The translations under genes were made by a program, and so were the position numbers. Under the pieces are notes generated by a model. That model saw nothing but the letters and a program-made list of their open reading frames with translations, ran no database searches and was not told where the DNA came from. 64,000 nt of DNA, from positions 372,001 through 436,000 of the forward strand of contig NZ_KZ614149.1 in the NCBI RefSeq assembly GCF_002886255.1. Reading direction: 5' to 3'. The stretch comes from Alteribacillus bidgolensis (lineage in GTDB: Bacteria; Bacillota; Bacilli; Bacillales; Marinococcaceae). Shown one piece after another: positions 57,439 to 64,000 of this stretch (position 1 is its first letter; every line of letters begins with the position of its first letter).

Positions 57439-57993
57439 TTATTTATTATCTAAATACCGGTAAAATGTAGCACGGCTTATTCCTGCGGCATCCAATATCT
57501 CTTGAATACTATATTCCTTACTATCATACATCTTAAAGGCCAATTCAAGCTTGGATTGGTCTTTTCTTGGTCTTCCGCCTTTTCTCCCCCGAGCTCTGGC
57601 TGCATCTAATCCAGATTTTGTTCTTTCTGAAATTATGTCACGTTCAAATTGGGCAAGGCCACTGAAAATCGTAAAGACGAGTTTTCCCATTGCTGTTGTT
57701 GTGTCGATATTTTCATTAATGGATACAAAGTTGATTCCTTTTTCTTGAAAGTCATTGATCAAGTCCACTAAGTGCTTTGTACTGCGGCCGATCCGATCGA
57801 GTTTGTAAACGACGACAGTATCTCCTTCGCGGAGATACTTGAGCATTTCATTAAACGCCGGTCGGTCTTTCTTCGTCCCCGTAATTTTTTCGGAAAAGAT
57901 GTTTTTCTCTTCCACTCCATATTTCTTTAACTCATCAAACTGCATATGTAGATTTTGATCCTTCGTACTGACTCGAGCATAGCCAAATAACAT
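57439..57993 (-). CDS. Tn3/Pin-type serine resolvase
   Basis: The 184-residue protein is full-length: LFGYARVSTKDQNLHMQFDE with the catalytic Ser, VYKLDRIGRSTKHLVDLIND, GLAQFERDIISERTKSGLDA and a complete helix-turn-helix (SIQEILDAAGISRATFYRYL). It may resolve multimers of a plasmid or transposon co-integrates. No transposase partner is seen. Inverted repeats upstream (58068-58157) may be its recombination site. Confidence 0.93.
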   Translation of the reverse strand: MLFGYARVSTKDQNLHMQFDELKKYGVEEKNIFSEKITGTKKDRPAFNEMLKYLREGDTVVVYKLDRIGRSTKHLVDLINDFQEKGINFVSINENIDTTTAMGKLVFTIFSGLAQFERDIISERTKSGLDAARARGRKGGRPRKDQSKLELAFKMYDSKEYSIQEILDAAGISRATFYRYLDNK

Positions 57994-58067
57994 TTTTGTA
58001 ACTCCCTTTTGATTTTCGTTTCTTTCATGTTATCAAAAAGGATAAAATAAGTACATATTGTAACTTT

Positions 58068-58157
58068 GTTTTTGAGATAACTTTTGAAACTTGAGTTTTA
58101 CCCAAAAACCGGGAATTTTTAAGAGTTTCAAATGAGCATATACCTTGTCTCAAAAAC
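58068..58157. repeat. Nested inverted repeats upstream of the resolvase gene (candidate res site)
   Basis: GTTTTTGAGATAA (58068-58080) faces TTGTCTCAAAAAC (58145-58157), 12 of 13 bases complementary, and inside TTTGAAACT faces AGTTTCAAA. The block lies 75 bases upstream of the resolvase start, where res sites of Tn3-type elements lie. The rest of the interval 57994-58370 holds no gene. Confidence 0.55.
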
Positions 58158-58370
58158 GAACGTTTATTGAATTCATGAGGTAGAAATAATCTTCTTCTTG
58201 TTAGGGGAGAAACTACGAGTAAAGCAATTTAGTCCCACGTTAACAATAACAAAAATGTTACGACAAATAGCTCTCAAATTAAAACGCCATTTAATCCTGA
58301 AATACTTTACAGGATAAGAGCATTAAAAAGTAGAAAGATAGTAGAGGCATACATAGGAGGAAGTAAGAAA

Positions 58371-58565
58371 ATGATCATTGAACAACGTTTTCATCAAATA
58401 AAAGCCGTGGATAGCAGTGACTTAGAGATCGAGTTAAAGGGTCTTATTGAGCAATACTCTGAAAATGAAGAACTTTTCCCATTGTTAAAGCAGGTAATTA
58501 AAACAAGGGACAAGGATTATCTCGCTATACTTGACTTACACCATAAAAGTAGAGAAAAAGGTTAA
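58371..58565 (+). CDS. Small protein, paralogue of the one at 16723
   Basis: The 64-residue protein follows ATAGGAGGAAG. It shares the FHxIxAxSxxxLExxL head and the QVxxxxDKDYxxIL end with the protein at 16723. Unknown function. Confidence 0.65.
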   Translation: MIIEQRFHQIKAVDSSDLEIELKGLIEQYSENEELFPLLKQVIKTRDKDYLAILDLHHKSREKG

Positions 58566-58640
58566 TTTTTCAACATTAAACTTTGCACTCAAAGGCGCAC
58601 AGGGTAGAGGATTGTTGTTAAATTCGAATTGTTTTTCTAC

Positions 58641-58726
58641 GGTTTGTTCGGGGATCGACCCCTCACAAACCGATGTAAGCAAAGCGCAGCAATGCTTCCA
58701 TTCGCTTCGATGATGATTCCATCATC
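58641..58726. other. Two compact hairpins in a 450-base gene-free stretch
   Basis: GGTTTGT-TC-GGGG and CCCC-TC-ACAAACC (58641-58671) form a two-step hairpin with ATCGA as the loop; GATGATG and CATCATC (58709-58726) form a second one. Neither has a T tract, so they do not look like terminators. They could be part of a replication or transfer origin. Confidence 0.5.
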
Positions 58727-58817
58727 TTTGCGATCATCCCGTGAGTCTCATTCCTTCTTTGTTCTCTCCATTATAATTGTTTCCTCATGATTCCAGTAAA
58801 GGGTCTGCAAAAGATCA

Positions 58818-58924
58818 AGAGAATGTAAGAAATCCAAGTTGGCTAACTAGGAGTAAAAAAGCAAAAAACGCTTTTCAACTCCTAGTAAGTCATTGGGTTT
58901 TCTAACATTCTCTAACTCTTTTTT
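58818..58924 (+). ncRNA. Long (96-nt) hairpin with T tract, upstream of radC-like gene
   Basis: The arms 58818-58860 and 58872-58913 are complementary over about 43 bases with a handful of mismatches: AGAGAATGT with ACATTCTCT, AGAAA with TTTCT, CCAA with TTGG, ACTAGGAGT with ACTCCTAGT, AAAAGC with GCTTTT. Six T residues follow. This is far longer than a usual terminator and may be a structured RNA, a very strong terminator or a single-strand replication origin. Confidence 0.55.
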
Positions 58925-59016
58925 GATACTTTCGTATTCGCCTAACGGCTCACCCTTGACTTCCATTTTCGGAAAAATTTCTTCGTTGTCAAACAAAGAA
59001 AGGAGTTGTTTCCGAA

Positions 59017-59457
59017 ATGGAAAATATTTATGAAGTACAGCGAATTAAACAGGTGAAAACGGAGATGGAAATTAAGGAGAATAGTATACGTATGCCCGAG
59101 AATGCAGCTGATATTGCCAGATCGTTCATAGGCGATGATGACAGAGAAGTACTATTAGTTCTATGCTTAAATACCAAAAATAAGGTGGTTGCTGTTCATC
59201 GAGCACATGTTGGATCATTAAACGCAAGTGTGGTACATCCAAGGGAAGTTCTGAAAGCTGCTATACTTAATAATGCTGCTTCGATCATCATCGCTCATCA
59301 GCATCCAAGTGGAGATGTAACACCAAGTAGAGAAGATATTCAAGTTGCCGACAGAATGAAGGAAGCAGGAAGAATTGTAGGAATTGAGCTGCTAGATGCA
59401 TTAGTTGTAGCAGATAATTCTTCATTCACCAGCTTAAAAGAACAGGGAGATCTGTAA
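59017..59457 (+). CDS. RadC/JAB-domain protein
   Basis: The 146-residue protein is the RadC-type JAB1/MPN metalloprotease-like domain without the usual N-terminal HhH part: the metal site is IIIAHQHPSGDVTPSRED. An earlier RAHVGSLNASVVHPREVLKA is equally typical. Short RadC proteins of this kind are common on mobile elements; their function is unproven. The ATG follows AAAGGAGTTG. Confidence 0.9.
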   Translation: MENIYEVQRIKQVKTEMEIKENSIRMPENAADIARSFIGDDDREVLLVLCLNTKNKVVAVHRAHVGSLNASVVHPREVLKAAILNNAASIIIAHQHPSGDVTPSREDIQVADRMKEAGRIVGIELLDALVVADNSSFTSLKEQGDL

Positions 59458-59857
59458 AGGGGGAGGAATCCCTCTTTTTATCGGTGTTCATTTTTTCTAA
59501 CTTGCGTATAAAAAAATGAAAAAGAAAAAAGACAATTATGTCATCAATAAGCTGTCAGAAGAAGAGTTCGATCTTCCAGAATAGGGCCATATTGTTTAAC
59601 AATGCTCGTAAGGCAAATGGATTTTTTATGTTAGGATAAATGGAGATTGTGAAGAGATGTACTTAAAGTAACGGAGCAGGTTAGTTGAAGACTCAGTTTC
59701 GAGATAATGGGTAAGTAGTCAAGCCTTAGGATAAGAGGCGTGTAATAAAAAAAGTCACCAATAAAGGTAACTCTTTTAAATAAAACCAATGGGTGAGAAA
59801 TAAACAGAACTAATCAATAAATAATGATAATATTTCATAATTTTTATTGAGTTACTT
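59458..59857. other. Gene-poor stretch at the end of the accessory block
   Basis: The only candidate is a 22-residue frame at 59516-59584 (MKKKKDNYVINKLSEEEFDL), without a good ribosome site. A terminator-like AGTCACC-AATAAA-GGTAACTCTTTT lies at 59753-59780 and may serve both sides. Confidence 0.45.
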
Positions 59858-60964
59858 TTACTGCAACTTCCCTTTACATTCTATTAGTATTTCGTCTTCG
59901 ACGTTGTTATCAGATATCAAATAAGCTCTTTCATGTAAATTGCAAACAGGACAAATATGGTTAGGGATAATCTCTATTTTATCACCTATGTTTACTTCAT
60001 TGCGGAAAGAGGTGTTATTTATAATGGCATGCTCGTCAAAAACACCATCAACATAAACATTATTGAATTGTTTAATTCGGCCAAATCCTTCAGTTTTTGT
60101 AAGTCCCTTATTTCTAGTTTGAGCCGTAATTCCTTTGGCTCCCACATCTGAAATAACTCTCTCTGTAGTAGGTTTGCTTATAATAGTAGTAAGTACTGAG
60201 GCGGCGCAACGTTCATAATTATTAATAACATTAGCTTGGGAGGCGTCCATAAGAATATAAGTTCCTGGCCTAATCTCGGTTACCCCTTTTGGAATATCAA
60301 ACTCTAACATGAATGGTGGAGTGGAACCAATACTAATATTCTCAGCCTTCATATCCATCTCCTCCGCTAACTTTGCATAATGCATCGTGGTCCTTACACT
60401 CTCCATGTAACTTTCTTTGCATTCCTCAACAGTCTCTGCTTTATAAGAATGTCCATCATGGGAGAAAAGACCTTTGTATTCAATATTTTTGCATCTTTTA
60501 AGAGTATTTAATACATTCACGAATTGTTGCTCACTTGTTATGCCAGAACGTTTCTCTCCTACTTCGATTTCTATAAGGACTTGAGCTTTTTTTCGTGCGT
60601 TTTCGAAGACTTCCTCAATCTCTTTAACTTGGTATTCATTATCAATCCCAAAAGAAATATTAATCGTTTCAGATAATAACTTAATTCGGTTGATTTTTGT
60701 TTTCCCGACGATTTCATTCGCAATAAATATATCCTTTAATCCTCTTTTTGCCATTACTTCGGCTTCTCCTACCTTGGCAACAGTAATCCCATTTGCCCCG
60801 ATTTCTTCTTGTAATTTAGCTAATTTAGGCATTTTATGGGTTTTCGTGTGTGGGCGTAAGTTTACATTATATTTGTTGGCATACTCTTGCATAGAACGAA
60901 GGTTATCTAACATTATTTTCTTATCAATTAGCAGGGCTGGAGTTTCAAGCTCGTACATATTCAT
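59858..60964 (-). CDS. D-threonine aldolase / D-serine dehydratase-like PLP enzyme
   Basis: The 368-residue protein belongs to the alanine-racemase-fold D-TA/DSD1 family: LETPALLIDKKIMLDNLRSM at the start, LRPHTKTHKMPKLAKLQ with the PLP lysine, VGEKRSGI, and the C-terminal zinc site IPNHICPVCNLHE. These enzymes cleave D-threonine or related beta-hydroxy-D-amino acids, or dehydrate D-serine; sequence alone cannot decide. It is divergent from the DauR-like regulator at 61205, which probably controls it. Confidence 0.88.
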   Translation of the reverse strand: MNMYELETPALLIDKKIMLDNLRSMQEYANKYNVNLRPHTKTHKMPKLAKLQEEIGANGITVAKVGEAEVMAKRGLKDIFIANEIVGKTKINRIKLLSETINISFGIDNEYQVKEIEEVFENARKKAQVLIEIEVGEKRSGITSEQQFVNVLNTLKRCKNIEYKGLFSHDGHSYKAETVEECKESYMESVRTTMHYAKLAEEMDMKAENISIGSTPPFMLEFDIPKGVTEIRPGTYILMDASQANVINNYERCAASVLTTIISKPTTERVISDVGAKGITAQTRNKGLTKTEGFGRIKQFNNVYVDGVFDEHAIINNTSFRNEVNIGDKIEIIPNHICPVCNLHERAYLISDNNVEDEILIECKGKLQ

Positions 60965-61204
60965 TTAATCTATTCCTCCTATAAAAATATAGACACAGTA
61001 CCCTTTACAAGCTCACTTATATAAAAAAATATACATAAGTCTAAATACAGGGTGTGTTATATAATATTTTATATGTTACAATGAAAAAGTCAATTCGAAT
61101 TTATATGCGACTTCCAATAATTAAACAGAAGAAGCACTTATACGATCAAAAAGTAGGATATATTTTTTATCGGAAATTATACATGGGATGAGAGGTAGAG
61201 AGAG

Positions 61205-61891
61205 ATGGAAGAGAAAAAGCAAATATTGGAGAGGTACATTCCTTTAGCTAAATCTACGGCTAAAATGTTTGGAGAACATTGTGAAATTGTTATTCACGAT
61301 TTAACAAACCCCCAATCATCTGTCATATTCACAATAAATAGTCATGTAACGGGTAGAGAAGTTGGTCAATCCTTTGATCATCTCGTGACAACGGTATTAC
61401 GATCGAAAGACTTTAAAGAAGATTATCTGGCCGGTTATACATTTGTTACAGAAGATAAGCGCACGATTCGCTCTTCAACAACGTTAATTCGCGATTTCAA
61501 TCAGAAAGTGATCGGTGCTTTCTGTATTAATTTCGATGTGGAAGCATTACTTCAAATGCAACAGTTTATGAAAACATTTCTTCCAACACCAGATCTAGTA
61601 GAAGAGAAAGAAGAGAAAGAAGAGAAAGAAGAGAAAGAAGAGAAAGAAGAGAAACCAAGTCCTGAGATTAAAAATGTAGAGGAGATCGTTGATGGTTTAA
61701 TTAATCAAATCATTCAAAATAGTGCTCATCCAGCTATGAAACGCCATGAAAAGATTGAATTGATTCGATTTGTGGATAAAAAAGGGATTTTTTCAATGAA
61801 GGGATCTATCGATAAAGTTGCAGCTTTATTAGGCATATCAAAGGTCACTGTTTATAGCTATTTAGATGAAATTAAAAATAAATCAAGGTAA
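61205..61891 (+). CDS. YheO/DauR-type transcriptional regulator with microsatellite insert
   Basis: The 228-residue protein has an N-terminal YheO-like PAS domain (ILERYIPLAKSTAKMFGEHC, IVIHDLTNPQSSVI) and a C-terminal DauR helix-turn-helix (FSMKGSIDKVAALLGISKVT). DauR of Pseudomonas represses D-arginine catabolism. Between the domains lies a perfect tandem repeat of GAAGAGAAA-type units at about 61602-61652, giving repeated EEKEEKE residues, which could change in copy number. A second, broken copy of this gene lies at 63737. Confidence 0.88.
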   Translation: MEEKKQILERYIPLAKSTAKMFGEHCEIVIHDLTNPQSSVIFTINSHVTGREVGQSFDHLVTTVLRSKDFKEDYLAGYTFVTEDKRTIRSSTTLIRDFNQKVIGAFCINFDVEALLQMQQFMKTFLPTPDLVEEKEEKEEKEEKEEKEEKPSPEIKNVEEIVDGLINQIIQNSAHPAMKRHEKIELIRFVDKKGIFSMKGSIDKVAALLGISKVTVYSYLDEIKNKSR

Positions 61892-62045
61892 GGATAAAAT
61901 AAACTGGTTCGTACTGTGTTACCCACAAATAAATTACATTTTGGATTTAAAATAGAAGTTGATTCCATCTATATATATATATAAATTTTTGAATGGAGTA
62001 TAAAAAAAATCTATTATATATAAATAGCTAAGGGTTTGATAAAGG

Positions 62046-62378
62046 ATGGAACAATATATTTGTAATTATTGTGGAAAAAAGTATGCTATTACGTCCGTTA
62101 TATGGAAATGTACGTGTGTCGGTTTATTAAATTTGGAGAAAGGCTCCTAAAATAAATGTGGAATCATGGAATCGCTATTGCTGCCTACGCTGCACGTTGT
62201 AATATTGCTTGCGATATTTATCTAAGAGATGAAACGTCCTCAAGAAAATTGCCAAATGAATGGTGCCACAATTAAACAAATCCAGGGAACTCGGGAAGGT
62301 TTGAAAGCAGCTGACCAACAAGCGGTAGCAGAAGGGATAGCTATAGCAGCACCAGCGCTTGTATCAGCTATACCCTAG
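62046..62378 (+). pseudogene. Remnant of a threonine-synthase-like PLP enzyme
   Basis: The start MEQYICNYCGKKYAITSVIW followed by KCTCVGLLNLEK is the zinc-knuckle head of threonine-synthase-like enzymes. After a stop, another frame gives GNHGIAIAAYAARCNIACDI, the PLP phosphate-binding region, and later MNGATIKQIQGTREGLKAAD and QQAVAEGIAIAAPAL, a piece of the C-terminal half. Most of the 400-residue protein has been lost by several deletions. It lies between the regulator and asparaginase, where a D-amino-acid-degrading lyase would fit. Confidence 0.75.
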
Positions 62379-62422
62379 GATAAAAGAGCAGCTAGAGTAT
62401 GAAAGCTGCAGGAGGGATAACG

Positions 62423-63418
62423 ATGAAAAGTAAGCCAACCATTAAAATAATTGCAACTGGTGGAACGATTGCGGGAGCTGGCTCTTCAAATACAATAACC
62501 ACTGGATATAAACCTGGTGCCTTAACCATTGAAGAACTATTAGAGGTAACACCGGACCTAAACAACTTTTCCAATATAGAAGTAGAACAGTTGTTTAATA
62601 TTGATAGTGTGGATATGACAACAGAATGTTTATTGACGTTGAGTAGATACATTAATGACACATTGTTAGATGAAGAAGTAGATGGTGTTGTAATCACACA
62701 TGGAACAGACACACTGGAAGAAACAGCTTATTTTTTACACTTAGTGATTAAAAGCCATAAACCAGTTGTAATTGTCGGGGCAGTTAGGCCAGCAACAGCC
62801 ATTAGTGCAGACGGTCCGTTAAATCTCTATAATGGTGTGAAAGTGGCTTGTGAGCGCCAGTCACATGGTAAAGGTGTACTGGTTGTCCTAAATGACAGAG
62901 TTGGTTCTGCACGGTACATAGGGAAAATGAATACTACAACGGTCGATTCGTTTAAAGCTCTTGAACAGGGGTATATAGGTGCAATTGTAGGAGGAGAAGT
63001 ACACTTCTTTTATAAAGATATTACCAGGCTTCATACAGTGGATTCGATTTTCGACGTAGAATCAATTGTCGAATTGCCTAAAGTTCCAATTATATATACT
63101 CATCTAGGAGACGATCGACATTTATATGACGCAGCCGTTCAGGTAGGTTCTAAAGGTATTATAGTGGCTACTGCTGGGGGTTATACCATATCTAAACAAG
63201 CAGAGCAGGGGATTCAAGATGCTTTGAAAAAAGATGTGGTAATCATAAGGTCCTCACGATTAAGTACGGGAATTGTTAGCCGAACAAATATCGATAATGA
63301 ACAGGATTATATTGCAGCTGACTCGTTCAACCCTCAGAAAGCCCGGATTCTTCTTATGCTTGCATTAAATGTTACTAATGATAAAGATGAAATACAACAT
63401 TTATTTCAAAAGTATTAA
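62423..63418 (+). CDS. L-asparaginase
   Basis: The 331-residue enzyme hydrolyses asparagine to aspartate and ammonia. The N-terminal threonine motif is IIATGGTIAGAG and the second active-site motif is VVITHGTDTLEETAYFL (near residue 95); GAVRPATAISADGPLNLYNG is typical of type II enzymes. I chose the ATG at 62423, after AGGAGGGATAACG. I see no signal peptide, so it should be cytoplasmic. Its product could feed the aspartase at 6195. Confidence 0.93.
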   Translation: MKSKPTIKIIATGGTIAGAGSSNTITTGYKPGALTIEELLEVTPDLNNFSNIEVEQLFNIDSVDMTTECLLTLSRYINDTLLDEEVDGVVITHGTDTLEETAYFLHLVIKSHKPVVIVGAVRPATAISADGPLNLYNGVKVACERQSHGKGVLVVLNDRVGSARYIGKMNTTTVDSFKALEQGYIGAIVGGEVHFFYKDITRLHTVDSIFDVESIVELPKVPIIYTHLGDDRHLYDAAVQVGSKGIIVATAGGYTISKQAEQGIQDALKKDVVIIRSSRLSTGIVSRTNIDNEQDYIAADSFNPQKARILLMLALNVTNDKDEIQHLFQKY

Positions 63419-63490
63419 AGGGTGAATTTAACAGGGATTTCATGATTATTTTGGTGTTAATTATGGAGTTATTAAAGGAGAAGTATTTTT

Positions 63491-63595
63491 ATGAAAACAG
63501 AAAAAGAAAAGCTCGTAGTAATTATGGTTGATCATCCTTTTAAAGGATTGGCTTTATTGGTGAATTTTCAACTGTACAACGGAGTATGGGAATGA
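63491..63595 (+). other. Short frame of unknown origin behind asparaginase
   Basis: A 34-residue frame (MKTEKEKLVVIMVDHPFKGL and more) follows AAAGGAGAAG. It ends early and may be the relic of a larger gene; the surrounding DNA from 63419 to 63736 holds nothing else that I can name. Confidence 0.35.
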
Positions 63596-63736
63596 AGGGT
63601 CCAGGTTTCCAGAAACCATCCCGTCAATACTCCTGCATGCGTTAAGACGAACAGTATATAAAAAGTTATATGTATTGACTTTTTATATAAAAAAGTATAT
63701 GATTAGGTAGACTTAAATAAATTGAGGTAGTTAGAG

Positions 63737-63860
63737 ATGGAAGAAAGTAAGAAAATATTAGAGAATTTTTTCCCTTTAGCAAATCTACTGCAAAATGTTT
63801 GGATTAAACTGGGAAGTCGTTACTCATGATTTGATGAACCCACAAAGCTCTGTAATGTAA
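63737..63860 (+). pseudogene. Broken second copy of a YheO/DauR-type regulator
   Basis: MEESKKILENFFPLA aligns with MEEKKQILERYIPLA of the intact gene at 61205. Then at least two frameshifts are needed to read KSTAKC, WEVVTHDLMNPQSSVM, which matches STAKMFGEHCEIVIHDLTNP QSSVI of the intact gene, before a stop. Everything after the first 40 codons is missing. Confidence 0.8.
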
Positions 63861-63925
63861 GGCATTTTTTTAATGAAAGGATTGGTTGAATGAAATCAAA
63901 CAGAAATCAAGTTAAGGAGAATCAA

Positions 63926-64000
63926 ATGAAAAGCATCTCTGAAGTTGGAAATTTAAAATCAAATGGACACTATGCATTAGCAACAGTTCATCAGAACATT
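63926..64000 (+). CDS. RidA/YjgF-like protein (5' end only)
   Basis: The visible 25 residues, MKSISEVGNLKSNGHYALAT and a few more, fit the start of a RidA-type imine deaminase, but this is too short for certainty. The ATG follows AAGGAGAATCAA; an in-frame ATG at 63890 is also possible. RidA removes reactive imines formed by PLP enzymes such as those encoded upstream. The gene runs off the right edge. Confidence 0.45.
   Translation, partial: MKSISEVGNLKSNGHYALATVHQNI

Overview
The window is low-GC Gram-positive DNA from an endospore-forming member of the Bacillaceae. The evidence is a yqgP-yqgQ-glcK to comGA gene order like that of Bacillus subtilis, a SpoVAF-type germination protein, Sda and YjcZ small sporulation proteins, AGGAGG-type ribosome sites and frequent GTG/TTG starts. 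Genus cannot be told; the many acidic proteins would fit a halophile or alkaliphile, but that is only an impression.

Region 1 (1-12160) is ordinary chromosome: the end of a rhomboid protease gene, a spoVAF-like gene, yqgQ, glcK, an arginase-aspartase nitrogen operon, a YqhQ-like/YqgV-like fused reading frame, tRNA-Gln, and comGA-comGB. Three copies of a short non-coding repeat lie between these genes. The comG operon stops after comGB: comGC to comGG are missing and phage-type DNA follows at once.

Region 2 (12185-23000) is accessory. It holds a phage-like replication module (O-type initiator and DnaC loader), a second 5'-truncated copy of that module 8 kb further on, an SRA-like/HNH restriction endonuclease beside a broken SIR2 gene, sda, yjcZ, and a secreted SLH + ComEC-type metallo-beta-lactamase + ComEA-type helix-hairpin-helix protein with its DUF3006 partner.

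Region 3 (23300-42907) is a nearly complete conjugation module of the pSK41/pMRC01 kind: lipoprotein, VirB2-like pilin, coupling protein, VirB6-, VirB3-, TrsD-, VirB4-, VirB1- and VirB8-like proteins, then a likely oriT with phased repeats, a ribbon-helix-helix accessory protein, a MOBP relaxase, an ArdC-like protein and a DUF3991/Toprim protein. An arylamine N-acetyltransferase sits inside as cargo. No tyrosine or large serine integrase is visible, so the element may be an integrated plasmid, or its integrase may lie outside the window.

Region 4 (about 42980-44500) is a small GC-rich island unlike everything around it. It begins near a lone type I-C-like CRISPR repeat and carries three tiny basic or Cys-rich protein genes under one shared promoter-operator-leader design, two copies of a complex palindrome, and a nested 174-nt inverted-repeat structure that may be a structured RNA.

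Region 5 (44855-59460) is a second accessory block: a YdhK-like lipoprotein with a possible CsoR operator, an HNH nuclease, a frameshifted resolvase, and a defence island. The island has a UvrD helicase with an AddB-like Fe-S nuclease domain, type III restriction Mod and Res, a SIR2 protein and a single-motif PLD nuclease. It ends with a resolvase, several large hairpins and a RadC-family gene.

Region 6 (59858-64000) looks like a D-amino-acid and amino-acid catabolic locus (D-threonine aldolase/D-serine dehydratase-like enzyme, YheO/DauR-type regulator, asparaginase, the start of a RidA-like gene). It contains two clear pseudogenes, one of a threonine-synthase-like enzyme and one of a second DauR-like regulator.
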